The notes beneath the pieces are model-generated. The model was not told the DNA's origin. It saw only the letters and a list, made by a program, of their open reading frames with translations, and did no database searches. DNA of 64,000 bases from Cylindrodendrum hubeiense (lineage: Eukaryota; Ascomycota; Sordariomycetes; Hypocreales; Nectriaceae), in the NCBI GenBank assembly GCA_014621425.1, contig JAANBB010000192.1, positions 1-64,000 of the forward strand, given 5' to 3'. A program made the translations under genes and the position numbers. Below, piece by piece: positions 54,144 through 64,000 of this stretch (the first letter of the stretch is position 1; each line of letters begins with the position of its first letter).

Positions 54144-56704
54144 GACGAATGACGTCGGCAATGCTCAGCAGACAAAATAGTGCAAGACGGGCAATAGGGA
54201 AAACTAAGTTGGAAAATGGGGTGACGAATTGAGAGGCTCAGAGGAGGGCATCCATGAGCTAGATGTTTAAGTAAGGTCAGGTACGAGAGAAGATGGAAGA
54301 GCTCGACGGAAGTAACGGGCGGTGGACAGCGGGCAATTGTTGGGACGCTTTGTGCGCTGCTCAGACGACGTCAGGGCTCCGCAGGCCTGCAGTCATAAAG
54401 AGACAAAGAAGCCAGCGTTGCTAACAGCCAGGGATTGATCCCGGTGGGCGATTTAAGCAGGGAGCCGCGCTGGGCTCGAATTAATTGGCTCGGTTTGGAC
54501 GGTTCCGTGGTTGATCACAGCGCGTGCAATGAACCTCCAATGACGTGAGGGTCGAGGCTTACAGCCGTTGCTGCTCTAGCTCGACGGGCTTTCTGACAGG
54601 CGCAACGGGATGGATGGAAAAGGCGTGGGATGGATGAAAAGAGACGAAGATTCAATGCAGTGCGTGTGTCTGTGGCAGCATCCAGAAAGCCAGCGCAGCC
54701 CATAGCGTCGTATAATGGGCGGGGAGGCAACCCTTTGCATGTGCCATGTGCCATGTGCCTGCTCCAAACTCAAGTCGCAGCCAGCGGGTGACCGAAGGTC
54801 ACACCTCCCCCCAGAGCTCCTCCAGGCACGGGCCCGCACCGGGCCATTTGCTGGAGTCCACTGGAGCCCACTGGAGTCCACTGGAGCCCACTAGAGCCTG
54901 CTAGAGCCCACCGTACGACGGGGGCGCCCAGCCTTACCCAAAACCGTGGAGAGCACTGCCGTAGCTGGCCACCGAGCCCACTAGAAACGTCCACTCCCCA
55001 GCAGCGGTGCCCCGGAACGAGACGCTTCCAATTGCTCGCATTCCACCGCTCCACCGAGTCGCGTGCTCCAGGCCCCCCCAATCGATCCGTCATAATCGCC
55101 CGTTGCTTCATCCAGCAGCCACAAGAACTCCCTCGATTGCCACCTCTCTCGCATTATGTAAAAGCCCCCATGCGGCGCATGTCTCGCTCGGTCCGCAAGG
55201 AAAGATCGCCGATTCTACCCGCCGTTTTACACAGTTGCAGACTGCCTGCAGCCGGGCTACGGTCCCAAGCTCCAGGGCGCTCTTCCGATAGGTACCCCCG
55301 TAAGCTACTCCACACCCGGAGCTCAGTGGGGCATGCTCTCGCATTGGAGCCTCTTGTGTGGCTGGATTCGTTGCACTAACTTCCACAGCCCTCAGACGTC
55401 GCGCGGGGTGGGCACAATCACATGCTCGCATTTTCACCCAGACGCATCGCACGCAAAGTTCTGCTGAGTGAATCTTGTTGCCGTCCAGGTGGCTGGAACT
55501 CCCCAATCAGTGTGTCGAATGAGCTCAAGACGCCATTCATCGTCTAGATGAGCCACAGGAAACAGGAATGAATCTCTTCCACGTCGTCTTCTCTGTTAGC
55601 CAGACCTGAGATACCTTCTTTTACTCCCTCTCGTTCCGCCATGCGACCCTGGTTCTAGCCCGCACTAGGGGTGTCCCTTGGGTGCTTAGGCGGTCCCTTG
55701 TCCCAGAACGAGTGATTAATTCCAAGTGGAATATTCCAGTAATTCCCCGTCTCCCTTTGTTGGGGACTTGGGCTTAGTCCAGGGTCCAGCAGGAGAGAGG
55801 CCTCATTCGTCTGCGTTCCAGCAGTGACGAATCTTCCGCACCAACGAGGAGAGAACAAGACTCGCAATCAACGCTGAGTGGGCGGGGATAGCTGCCCTAT
55901 CCCTCAAGGAGGTAAGCCGGTTCGGATCGTGCCTCTCATTCTCTCGGCCATGGCCTCCGCTCCTACTGAGTGTGGTCTAGTTTATTATTCTCTCGACCAA
56001 AGCTGCACGGAACTGGTCTAGAACTCTCCAGCAAGGGTCTTATCTTTTGTTGAGCTGTCCTGAATCGATTTCGAAAGGAAGCTTTCCGGCCGAAAGGCTG
56101 CAGGATCGGACGACAGAGCTGTCTAGGTCTCAGGACACGGAAAGCACCTTTGCAGCAAACCGACCTACCACAAGCCAACCAGACAGACAGACACTGCCCA
56201 CCGTCTCGTCCCTGACCTCACTTCTAACTTGAAATACAATCAAAATGCATTCATACTATTTATTCTGTTACCCATGAACACACCTCGGGTCCCTCTTAGT
56301 CAGAGCCCACGTTTGCTCGACGGAGGTTCTTGATCTGCTACCAACGAGACACCATCACATATTCTACAGTCTCTTTTACATGACAGGAGACTTTCCGTCG
56401 CTTGGATAATATCCAGTCACTAGTATACTTCACAAGAACCTTGGATAAGTGTCTCAGGTACGAAACGTCAACACTGGATTGCCCTGGTTGTCCGTGTCCA
56501 TTTAAAGTGGAAATTATACATCAAGGTGGCATTATTTCTAGCCGTTTATTCATTTTTGGGTGACCTTCACAGATCATGCATAGAATCACCACTCTTTCGC
56601 CAACCCAGGAACCAATATCCAGATAGTCGTTGAATCATGAGGTGCAAATCCTCGACCAATGCATTACCGTGCCCCTAACTAACCCGTGACAAAAACGAAA
56701 TAGC
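54144..56704. other. Intergenic, no gene recognised
   Basis: About 2.6 kb between the CHO2 start and the eIF3g end. A tandem repeat at 54,850-54,912 is listed separately. The rest shows no recognisable protein or RNA. T- and TC-rich stretches occur towards 55,560-55,640. Confidence 0.5.
54850..54912. repeat. CTGGAGYCCA ten-base minisatellite
   Basis: Six copies of a 10-base CTGGAGTCCA/CTGGAGCCCA unit, the last ones varied to CTAGAGCC, form an intergenic tandem array. Confidence 0.8.
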
Positions 56705-57727
56705 CTACGCGGCCTTTTTGGCAAACTCCACGCGGAGAATGAGATGCTTGAAACCGAATCCGTCCATCTTGGCGGCAGCCTTGACGGCGTCGCCACGGTC
56801 GGCGAAGCTGATGAAGGCGAAGCCCTTGGCCATGCCAGTTTCTCGGTCCTTGGCCAGGAAGACTCTGGTGACGCGACCGAAGCGCTCGAACATATCCCGC
56901 AGCTCTCCCTCCTCGGCCATCTCGGAAACCTATTTTCCAGAGTTAGTATCGCGGGACATAATGTGAACCAGGGTGTGTCACTCACGTTGGTGACACGCAG
57001 CGTAGCAAAGTCGTCGCGCTCGCCAAACTTGGATCCACCCATACGCTCGCCAGCAGCTCCTCCGGGCCCGCCACGCAGGGCGGGGGGGACGTAGGAGCCC
57101 TTCTTGCCAGCAGCGGCACCGCCAGCTGAAAGCTCGTCGCCCATGCCAGCAGCAACATCGGAACCAGCGACCTCTCCGACGGGAGCCATGGTATCCTTAT
57201 AGGGACATCTGGCAGTGAAATGCTCTCCGTTACAGATACGACACTTGACTTGCTTGTCCTTCAGCTTGTCCTTCATGGCCTTCGCGGCTGAGTCGCCGCC
57301 GTCGTCCTTGGCATCCTTGCGCCAGTTGACGCTGGGTCGGAAGATGATGTTCTCGGCCACGGAGGTGGTATCGGGGGCAGGGCCGGCGGGGTCCTTGGCG
57401 CTCAGGCCGAACTTGGACCATGATTTTCGGTCGGCGACTCGGGGGTTCACGGTCTCGGTGTGGGTGATGTATCGGACGCGGCGAGTGGTCTTGACCTTGT
57501 GGCCGTCATCGTTGTATCGGTAGGTGATGGTCGTCTTGGTACCGTCCTTGTTGCCGATGGTCTGGGGGGGTGGGAGCTCCGATGAGGTGGCGGTGGTGGT
57601 GGTGGTCTCCTCGATGTCGTCGTCGTCGGCCCAGTCGTGCCTTGGTGGTGGGGTTAGTCAGAGAGGAGGTCGCATACGTAGGTCGAGGCCGCACTCACTT
57701 GGGCTTGTTCGCTGCTGCGGTAGCCAT
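56705..57727 (-). CDS. tif35: Translation initiation factor eIF3 subunit G
   Basis: RNA-binding subunit of eIF3, which binds the 40S ribosome and promotes scanning. Exons are 57727-57699, 57640-56986 and 56929-56705; phases match, giving 302 aa, typical for fungal eIF3g. The N-terminal half is the eIF3g domain ([11 protein letters not shown], then [40 protein letters not shown]). A CCHC zinc knuckle follows ([17 protein letters not shown]), then a Gly/Ala-rich linker with [10 protein letters not shown]. The C-terminus is an RRM with [40 protein letters not shown] and the RNP1 core [10 protein letters not shown], ending RVEFAKKAA. The first intron lies nine codons after the ATG ([10 protein letters not shown]), common for this gene. 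The RRM is split by the last intron. Confidence 0.96.
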
Positions 57728-58657
57728 GATGAATGAACCGTATCCGGAGACTCGTTCAATATCGGTGATGGGTTTTCGTTCGGTCGGGGGGGTCTGCGCA
57801 GCTCGGAGGGGCGTTCGATCGTGATCGTGGGGTTTCTTGTCGATGAATGAATTTAATCACTTTTTCGTGGTGCGGCGGTTGCCATTGGTGGGGCATAAGT
57901 CAAGCCACAGGCAGGCTTCGGACAAGCCACGCGTATTTTCACGTGATGATAAGAGCCGGTCTTGTGATAAGGCCGGGATGTGCCCTCCTTTTCGCCTCCA
58001 ATGAAGCCCGGGGGGCTTAGAGAGAGTGTCTTTGGAATCATACCATCAAGAATACACAGCCGACTCGCTGCGACTGTTACCCGGATATCTCGGCAGGAAG
58101 AATACGGTAAGCTCTTCACGTTGGAAACGAGTGAGGGTTCACAAATGTGGCGCAGTACGTGTCATTCGATGCAGTGGCGTCGACTTGACGTCTGAGGCTT
58201 TGTTTCAAGTCAACTGTCTAGTATCACAACGACAACTTCAACGTTGCAAACGAAGGGAAAGAAATCGCTCTGCATGTTGATTTCTAATCACCGTAAAAGA
58301 CTGTTGGGAGTGCCTACCTTGGGCAGAAAATCCACAGACGACTTGCCAAGTGATTTGGCGCCGGGGACGAGGAGTCAAGCGTGGCGCAGCGCAGCCTAAC
58401 ACCAATCCCGTCCACGTAATGAGAGACGAGTTCCTGTGGCGTGCAAGGGGGCCATGTGAGACCGCGAGGTGAGTTTGGCCCCGGAGTCAACTTAGATTCC
58501 TCGTCGTCTTTATCTTCCACTTCTTTCTCTCCTTCCATCGAAACCGACCGATTTTTGTCCCTTTTCCGACCTTCCAATCCTTCTAATCTACCCGTCGGCA
58601 TCGCGCGCACTCGAGCGAACCACCCACGTCGACTCAATCCGCCCAACAACCATCACG
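57728..58657. promoter_or_regulatory. Divergent promoter region of eIF3g and CYSTM genes
   Basis: About 930 bp between two genes read away from each other. From about 58,490 it is CT-rich, a likely leader of the CYSTM gene (TTCCACTTCTTTCTCTCCTT type). No further gene is seen. Confidence 0.5.
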
Positions 58658-59032
58658 ATGGCCTACAAGCAAGACGAACCTCCGTCCTACGGACAGCCTC
58701 CGGCCGCCCCGCCGTCTGCATATGGTGGTCACCAAGACCCATACCAGCAGGGCCAGCAAGGCCAGCAGGGCTACTATCAGCAAGGGCCTCCCCAGATGGG
58801 ATACCAGCAACAAGGCTATCCTCCTCAACAACAAGGCTACCCTCCTCAGCAAGGTTACCCCCCTCAGCAGGGCGGTTATCCTCCCCAGCAAGGCTATCCT
58901 CCTCAGCAAGGCGCTCCTCCCCAAGGATACTACCCTCCCCAGCAGGGTGGTGGTGGATCGAAATCCGGCGGCCTTTTGACCGGTCTGATGGCCGGTCTGG
59001 CATGCTGCTGTTGTCTGGACTGCCTCTTCTAG
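58658..59032 (+). CDS. Cysteine-rich transmembrane (CYSTM) small protein
   Basis: Single-exon 124-aa protein. The N-terminal 95 residues are low-complexity, rich in Gln, Pro, Tyr and Gly, with repeated GYPPQQ units (about seven). The C-terminus is the CYSTM module: a Gly/Leu hydrophobic segment [20 protein letters not shown] ending at the stop, with four adjacent Cys and a final Cys. CYSTM proteins are tail-anchored membrane proteins in eukaryotes linked to stress tolerance. Palmitoylation of the cysteines is plausible, but this is inference. The CT-rich leader and biased repeats are typical of a well-expressed small gene. Family is clear; exact function is not. Confidence 0.88.
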   Translation: MAYKQDEPPSYGQPPAAPPSAYGGHQDPYQQGQQGQQGYYQQGPPQMGYQQQGYPPQQQGYPPQQGYPPQQGGYPPQQGYPPQQGAPPQGYYPPQQGGGGSKSGGLLTGLMAGLACCCCLDCLF

Positions 59033-59408
59033 AGGCCGATTGAATCGAGACTGGCGAGTCGTCATAAATCCACGTTGGGCTACTGGAATATCCAAACTGA
59101 GCACTCGACTCGGTCACGACATCCCAGCTGGAGACCATTGATGTCTTGCGAAGAGAACAGACACTTGAGGGCGATGCGCAACGTGGCGCATGATGGGACG
59201 GGTTTCTGCAGTGGACGTACAACATAAACTTGGAACTCGTCTGGCGTTGGGGGGGTCTGGCTTTGCTAATATGCGCGTGGACTAGCCATTGCAATGAACT
59301 TCACCTTGCGTTCTTTTGTATCAATGTATCAAAGTATTAATATTTACACTTCGACCTCCTGACCTTCCATCCTCGGACCCGGGTGCCGTGAAGATAACAT
59401 GCTTGCCC
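59033..59408. other. Convergent 3' regions
   Basis: The CYSTM gene and the FAD monooxygenase gene converge across about 375 bp. The sequence is AT-rich near 59,310-59,350. No other feature is seen. Confidence 0.5.
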
Positions 59409-60786
59409 TTAAAGACTCGCATAGAAGGAATCGAACTCTGAGTTGACCTTCTCGACACAGTCGTTGGTGTAAATCATCTTCTGCACGTCAGGGGACGTCC
59501 ACTTGTCCGGGACTGAGCCGTTGGCCTTGTGTTCCTGGAACATCCTGTCCCTCTCCTCCTTCGCCTTGCTCTCGCCCAAGTGTAACGTGCGCCCAGACAT
59601 AAAGGCCATCTGTACGAGGTTCGAAGTCCACTCCTTGCGAGACATCTCGTACACTTTGAGACACTTGGCGATTGTCTCGGGTTCGGTGCCTGGAGCTCGG
59701 GAGAGTACCTCTGCGATAGTTGCACCATCCTCGATAGCCATGGCGGCGCCTTGGCTTAGATGAGGGAGGGTGGGGTGACACGCGTCTCCTGCGAGGGCAA
59801 CACTTCCGTGTGTCCAGGTCGGCAGTGGCTTGTGCATCCTCAGCCTCCACTCGCAGACCTCTCCCTCTGGGACGAGATTAAGCATATTCTGCACCAGCGG
59901 ACAGAAGCTCTCAAAGACCTTCAGCATTGTCGATTTCGATCCCTTGGTTGTATACGTAACTGAAGGAGCAGTCGCAAAGTTATCGTCGGGTTGGGCAGTC
60001 GAAATGTTGTACAGAGATTTCTTTTCATCGATGGCGTAAGCAATGATGTGCCGCTTCTCACCAACCCATCTCACAACTTCATCACTGTCAATCAATGCAA
60101 GCAGATCCGGGTCATGAGCCATATCCTCCCGCTTAAGCATGATGCGATAGGCAGCTTGTCCAGTCTCAGCTTCCTCGGGGATAGCCCCGACTTGTTGTAG
60201 TAGCTTTTCTCGAGTCACGCTCTTAATGCCATCACAGCCCAGGAGAATATCGGCATGGACTCGGCGAGGCTCCGAATCTCGCGGCAGGACGGTAAAAGAG
60301 ACTCGGGGCGAAAACTCCGTAATGTCTTCCAGGGAAGTTGAGAAGTAAAAGTTAATACTGCTCTCTTTTTTGCACGCCTCATACATGCGACCGGCCAATG
60401 AAGATCTGTGACCGCAGCAATGCGAGTACCCATATTTAGCCTTGATATCAGGCATGTCGACGTGCGCGAGTTCGACGTTGGTAGCACCCTCTGACAGTAG
60501 TTAGTTATCGTTAGGTTCAACGCGGAGGTTACATTGCCATACGCCGGATGCTACTCCCTGTTACACACGTTGACTCTCCCTCGATTTCCGTCCAACACCC
60601 CAACTTGTCTAGGATTCTTCCCATATTGGGTGCCATCTGGATCCCGGCTCCCACGAACCCGAGGTCGCTGGCCGTTTCGTAGACGTCAATATGCTTGAAC
60701 CCTTTCTTAGAAAGGGCCAATGCAGTCCCTAGGCCACCCATGCCAGCGCCCATAATGGCAATGTGCAAGTTTCGGACATCACCCAT
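59409..60786 (-). CDS. FAD-dependent monooxygenase, salicylate hydroxylase-like
   Basis: Flavin aromatic hydroxylase of the PHBH/salicylate 1-monooxygenase type, using NAD(P)H and O2. Exons are 60786-60543 and 60490-59409; the phase-1 join makes a Gln codon, giving 441 aa, normal for this group. ATG 60786 (MGDVRNLHIAIMGAGMGG) places the FAD-binding GxGxxG near the start (GAGMGGLGTALALSKKG, then IDVYE). The mid motif is LLGCDGIKSVTREKLL (DG motif region). The second FAD motif is VALAGDACHPTLPHLSQGAA, followed by MAIEDGATIAEVL. The sequence GATNVELAHVDMPDIKAKYG spans the junction and fits the family. All cofactor motifs look intact. Salicylate or a related phenol is a reasonable substrate by family, but no pathway genes are adjacent to confirm it. 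Confidence 0.92.
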
Positions 60787-61129
60787 CGTCGCTTGTTTGA
60801 TTTGGAGAATGAATCTGAAGAAGCAAGTAACAAAAGCTAAATGTATGTAATGCAATGGCACTGCCAATTGGCCTAGTGGCAGAGATGCTGTTTATTTAAA
60901 GCCGGCACAAACTCAATATCCGACTTGCGGGGATGTGTAATGCGGGGAGCTGTCACGACTCTCCTCAGAATGGGATTGAGGGATGTGGGGGGGACAAGCC
61001 GATTTGCCGGTGGTTAGGTGTTTGACAGAATGAGGAGACACCTGTGGGTTTCATAGGGCCGGCAAAGCAATCGGCATTTGAGCAGACTCGAAATTTGGGT
61101 AGTCTCGTTAGTCTACCAGTCGCCGTCAA

Positions 61130-61170
<41 letters not shown>

Positions 61171-61800
61171 ATTAAGACCGAACTACCTAGTGGCCCAGCT
61201 ACAGTGCTGGCATATAGTTGATTAATGGCAGGCATGTTCTCTTAATGCTAAGAGTGTATGGGTATTTATTTACACATATCCTTGCCGAGGACCCAAAATA
61301 CCTATGCTCGATGGCGATGTTGCATTTGCCCATATTTAATCCTTGCGCATATATTACCCTAGACCCCGAAGTGAATATGGAGAGCTGGGACTACAAAGGG
61401 ATATTCACAGCCGCGCTCACGGAAAATTGTATGCATAAGTCTTAGATAGATTGACTTGTTTGGCTATTTAAACAGTCTAATTAAAGATGTATAAATAATA
61501 TTCCCGCTTTATACTGAGTGGAGGAACACGTGAAAATTCCAGAATCTTGATACTTGGCCAACATCAACGCCCCAAGTAATCCGACTAAGGATAGTAATAT
61601 AACTTTCTATCTGTACATAGGCTTAACGGAGGAGGGATAGCTGGATTGATGTCGCAGATCCGCCATTCATACCCATATCCTCACTTTCAGCCCACATCTT
61701 CATGAGAGACACGACGCTGTGCAGCCAACCCACCAGGCTTGATCAACGTTGCTAGACACTGTTTCACAAACTTAAGGAATATTTCGCCATAATCCTTATG
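60787..61800. other. Intergenic, no gene recognised
   Basis: Contains the monooxygenase promoter and the 3' region of the helical protein gene. A CGCAGA hexamer array at about 61,130-61,170 is listed separately. The remainder is AT-rich with no recognised gene. Confidence 0.5.
61130..61170. repeat. CGCAGA hexanucleotide microsatellite
   Basis: Roughly seven perfect copies of CGCAGA occur in intergenic DNA. It does not match the fungal telomere unit TTAGGG. Confidence 0.85.
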
Positions 61801-62337
61801 CTATGTGCCATCGGCAACCTTGTCCACTACCTTGGCCTCCTCTTCTTTGACCGAATCATGTAAGCCCTTGCAGTTTAAATCGCCGCTTGGAAGACGTTGT
61901 TTGACGGCGTCAGTAGGTTTGAAGTCATGGCAGGCAATGTCGCGCTTTTTGGGATCTTTAAGGAATTTGATCTCGGTTCTAATGTACTCGATCTCAACTC
62001 GAGTGTGTTTGGTCTCGGCTTGGGCGTGCTCGAGGAATAGTTTGAATTGCTTCTTGTCTGCGATTGCAGCATTCTCAGTTTCGATCAGCTTGCTCATCAT
62101 CTCCCAACCAAGTCTGACATAATCCAATTTGGCACGAGCTTGGCTCGTGTCAAGGTCCTTGTCGGTCTCCAAGGCATTGCCTCTAAGACTCCGGCAGAGT
62201 CTTTTGGTGTCAGGGCTTAATTGGTACGAATCGAGGCCGTCAAGGGCATCAACAATCTCGCCGAGTTCAAGCTCGCGCTTTTGCTTTGGGGTGGAAGCAG
62301 GCGATCGTGGAGAGCTGCTAATGCCGATGCTGTCCAT
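61801..62337 (-). CDS. Hypothetical helical protein, no known family
   Basis: Single-exon 178-aa open frame, not recognised. It starts MDSIGISSSPRSPASTPKQK, a Ser/Pro-rich tail. A highly charged, Leu/Ile-spaced region likely to be alpha-helical or coiled-coil follows (LGWEMMSKLIETENAAIADK, then KQFKLFLEHAQAETKHTRVE and IEYIRTEIKFLKDPKKRD). The C-tail is charged (SVKEEEAKVVDKVADGT). No signal peptide or membrane segment is seen. The composition is that of a real protein rather than chance sequence, and a start-to-stop frame of this length is rare in such AT-rich surroundings. Possible lineage-specific nuclear or cytosolic protein. The neighbours give no clue. Confidence 0.6.
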   Translation of the reverse strand: MDSIGISSSPRSPASTPKQKRELELGEIVDALDGLDSYQLSPDTKRLCRSLRGNALETDKDLDTSQARAKLDYVRLGWEMMSKLIETENAAIADKKQFKLFLEHAQAETKHTRVEIEYIRTEIKFLKDPKKRDIACHDFKPTDAVKQRLPSGDLNCKGLHDSVKEEEAKVVDKVADGT

Positions 62338-64000
62338 GGTACCGCAAGCTTTTGAACTAAAAGGATGGAACTGAAACTGTCATGTTCAAGTTAATTATCA
62401 AGAATCGAGGCACGTGGACTGACAGCACTCACATTGTGGTCTGTAGTCAACCCAAAACAACAGTTTGTTCATGGATGTCGGAGGGAGGAATATGTCATCA
62501 GTGGAGAGCACAGGAAGGCGCTCTCATCTGAGCTATCCCTATTGTCACCCATAAGGCAGCCGCGAGATTCTCCTGCTCCGGGTTGTGCATGCCTTGGAGA
62601 TATTAAAATGCATAGTGGGAAAGTTTTGTAGTTTTACGTAGTGATGTTCCTCAGTGGATAGAAGGACCTTCGGAGCAGCTGAATTATAATGGCGTTCCGT
62701 TGCTGCCCTGAGCCCTTGTAGGCCGTCCAACTCCCTCCATTAATGGGATATGACGAACAATTGTTATCTGTCCAGGAGCGCTGTTTGTTTGAGTGACCCG
62801 GTGGAGTTTCTGGAGCGGCGAGGAGGCGAAGTGGTGGAAGTTTTCAGGGTACATGAACAACGCCAACGAATCAAGGCATGATTCGCGTACCACAATGAGT
62901 CAAAAGGCCTCGAGCCAATGCATCAGAACATGATACAGTAACATAATATATCATAGGCCCACTTAATATCGCAGAGCTTATTGCATGGAGGGTGGTTGGC
63001 TGCCTCTCATCGTGATCTGCTTTCCCATCCAAGTTACAGAGAAGCATGTCCGTAGGTTTAGCAGGGTAGACAGACTAGCGGCTGAAGCAGTGGCCGAAGC
63101 CAGCTGATGGAGACGTTCCTTGATGATCTCTCTGCTGCCGTTTGCGTCTCTCAGCAGCCCGTGACACTGTTGCATTCGCTTGTATTAATCGGCCCATGGG
63201 TCTTGCAATAGTGGCAGCGTCACTGTTGGTGGAATCCCGGTGTTTTGATGTGGGGTGGATGGAGTTCATCTCAAGTATGGCCGAAAATCAAGAATGATGA
63301 TCGGCGGCAAATAACGACATCATACCCTCCACCCCACGCACCCATTCTTATCTGCTTGGGGGCCTTGGAGGGTCTTGGAGGGTGGCTGCTTGATTGATCC
63401 TAGCCAACACAGTCCTAATCGGGCGGTTGGGCCGTCATCGGTGAAGCTAATTGCGGATGACAGCTCACGGAGGTTGCACCCTCCTCTGTGCCACGCCAAG
63501 GGCCACTCACAAAGGGTCTCACAGGCACAGACAAAGGATAGCCGCAGCCAGGATCCATGCCACAGAGCGTGGAATAAAGGCGGGATCCCTGGCCTCGTCG
63601 ACATGGCCTCGCCGACACGGGCTCGTCCACTTCAGACAAAGAGGGTCCTCGTTTCGTCTGGAAGCGCGCGGTCCAACGTTTCTATTTTGCCTGCCGTGGC
63701 GCCAAAGGGCGGCTGGCCATGAGCCACGGCAGCCAACAAAAGCCAGCAACAGCCAGGGCGTGCCAGGATTCCAGGCACAAGGGCCTGTTTCGAAGCTGCC
63801 CGTGGCCAATGAAGCCTCTGATGTCATGGATCCAGCCCGGCGCCTGCTACAGGGTCCGCTGCCCAGTTTTTGTGGCCTTTGTGGCACAGTGGGGTTTAGG
63901 CGGGGCCGCCCTGTGAACTCACTGGAATGGGCGCTGCCGAGCCACTCGGCGGGCTGCTTCCGGGCCACTCCCAGGCCGCTCTCAGGCCGCTCCCAGGCCA
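62338..64000. other. Intergenic to window end, no gene recognised
   Basis: The first part is the upstream region of the helical protein gene. The last 600 bp are GC-rich with repeated 'gccactcccaggccgctc'-like units at about 63,950-64,000. Overlapping short open frames here have no recognisable motif. A gene could begin beyond the window. Confidence 0.45.

Noticed and set aside
61130..61170. Hexamer array considered as an internal telomere tract
   Set aside because: The unit CGCAGA does not match TTAGGG or its complement.

Overview
This window reads as nuclear DNA of a filamentous ascomycete (Pezizomycotina; probably a sordariomycete, perhaps Hypocreales). The evidence is short spliceosomal introns (mostly 45-100 nt) with GTRNGT donors and CTAAC-like branch points, eukaryotic single-gene spacing, an intron-containing tRNA, and gene content typical of moulds: an AreB/ASD-4 type GATA factor, a divergent histone H4 variant of the Neurospora hH4v kind, Svf1, Cho2, a Zn2Cys6 regulator, a CE5 cutinase-like enzyme and a salicylate-hydroxylase-like monooxygenase. 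The lineage is inference; no rRNA or species marker is present. There are no operons, CRISPR arrays or intact mobile elements.

Layout. 0.8-1.9 kb (-): broken MOSC-domain gene. 2.6-4.6 kb (+): DHA2-type MFS exporter. 6.0-9.0 kb (+): ABCG transporter with a cysteine-rich ectodomain. 9.2-9.9 kb (-): small beta-carbonic anhydrase. 10.5-11.5 kb (-): CE5 esterase with a GPI-like tail. 11.5-18.5 kb: gene-poor, with protein-like broken segments at about 13.0-15.1 kb. 18.5-20.0 kb (+): membrane GNAT-like protein. 20.4-21.2 kb (-): histone H4 variant in six exons. 22.3-24.4 kb (-): areB-like GATA/coiled-coil regulator, with GATA motifs in its promoter and long intron. 26.4-27.8 kb (+): SVF1. 28.5-29.0 kb (+): possible small gene. 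29.3-30.2 kb (-): mitochondrial K+/H+ exchange-related protein. 31.1 kb (+): tRNA-Ala(AGC) with an intron. 32.1-35.7 kb (-): DUF676 lipase/esterase. 37.0-39.8 kb (-): RBR ubiquitin ligase. 42.4-44.9 kb (-): Zn2Cys6 factor. 48.2-49.8 kb (-): membrane-anchored lactonase-type beta-propeller. 51.1-54.1 kb (-): CHO2. 56.7-57.7 kb (-): eIF3g. 58.7-59.0 kb (+): CYSTM protein. 59.4-60.8 kb (-): FAD monooxygenase. 61.8-62.3 kb (-): unrecognised helical protein.

The genes do not form one pathway. Themes are membrane export (MFS, ABCG), lipid and stress physiology (CHO2, SVF1, DUF676 esterase, mitochondrial cation exchange), chromatin and gene regulation (H4 variant, AreB-like factor, Zn2Cys6 factor) and core translation (eIF3g, tRNA-Ala). 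The MFS and ABCG genes lie in tandem, but nothing shows they act together. The most unusual items are the H4 variant with both tails replaced, the GATA-site arrangement around the areB-like gene, the decayed MOSC gene, and a frame break at an 8-base C tract in the RBR ligase gene.

Exon models were made by reading splice signals and checking that phases match across each junction. Intergenic regions hold several minisatellites but otherwise nothing I can identify.
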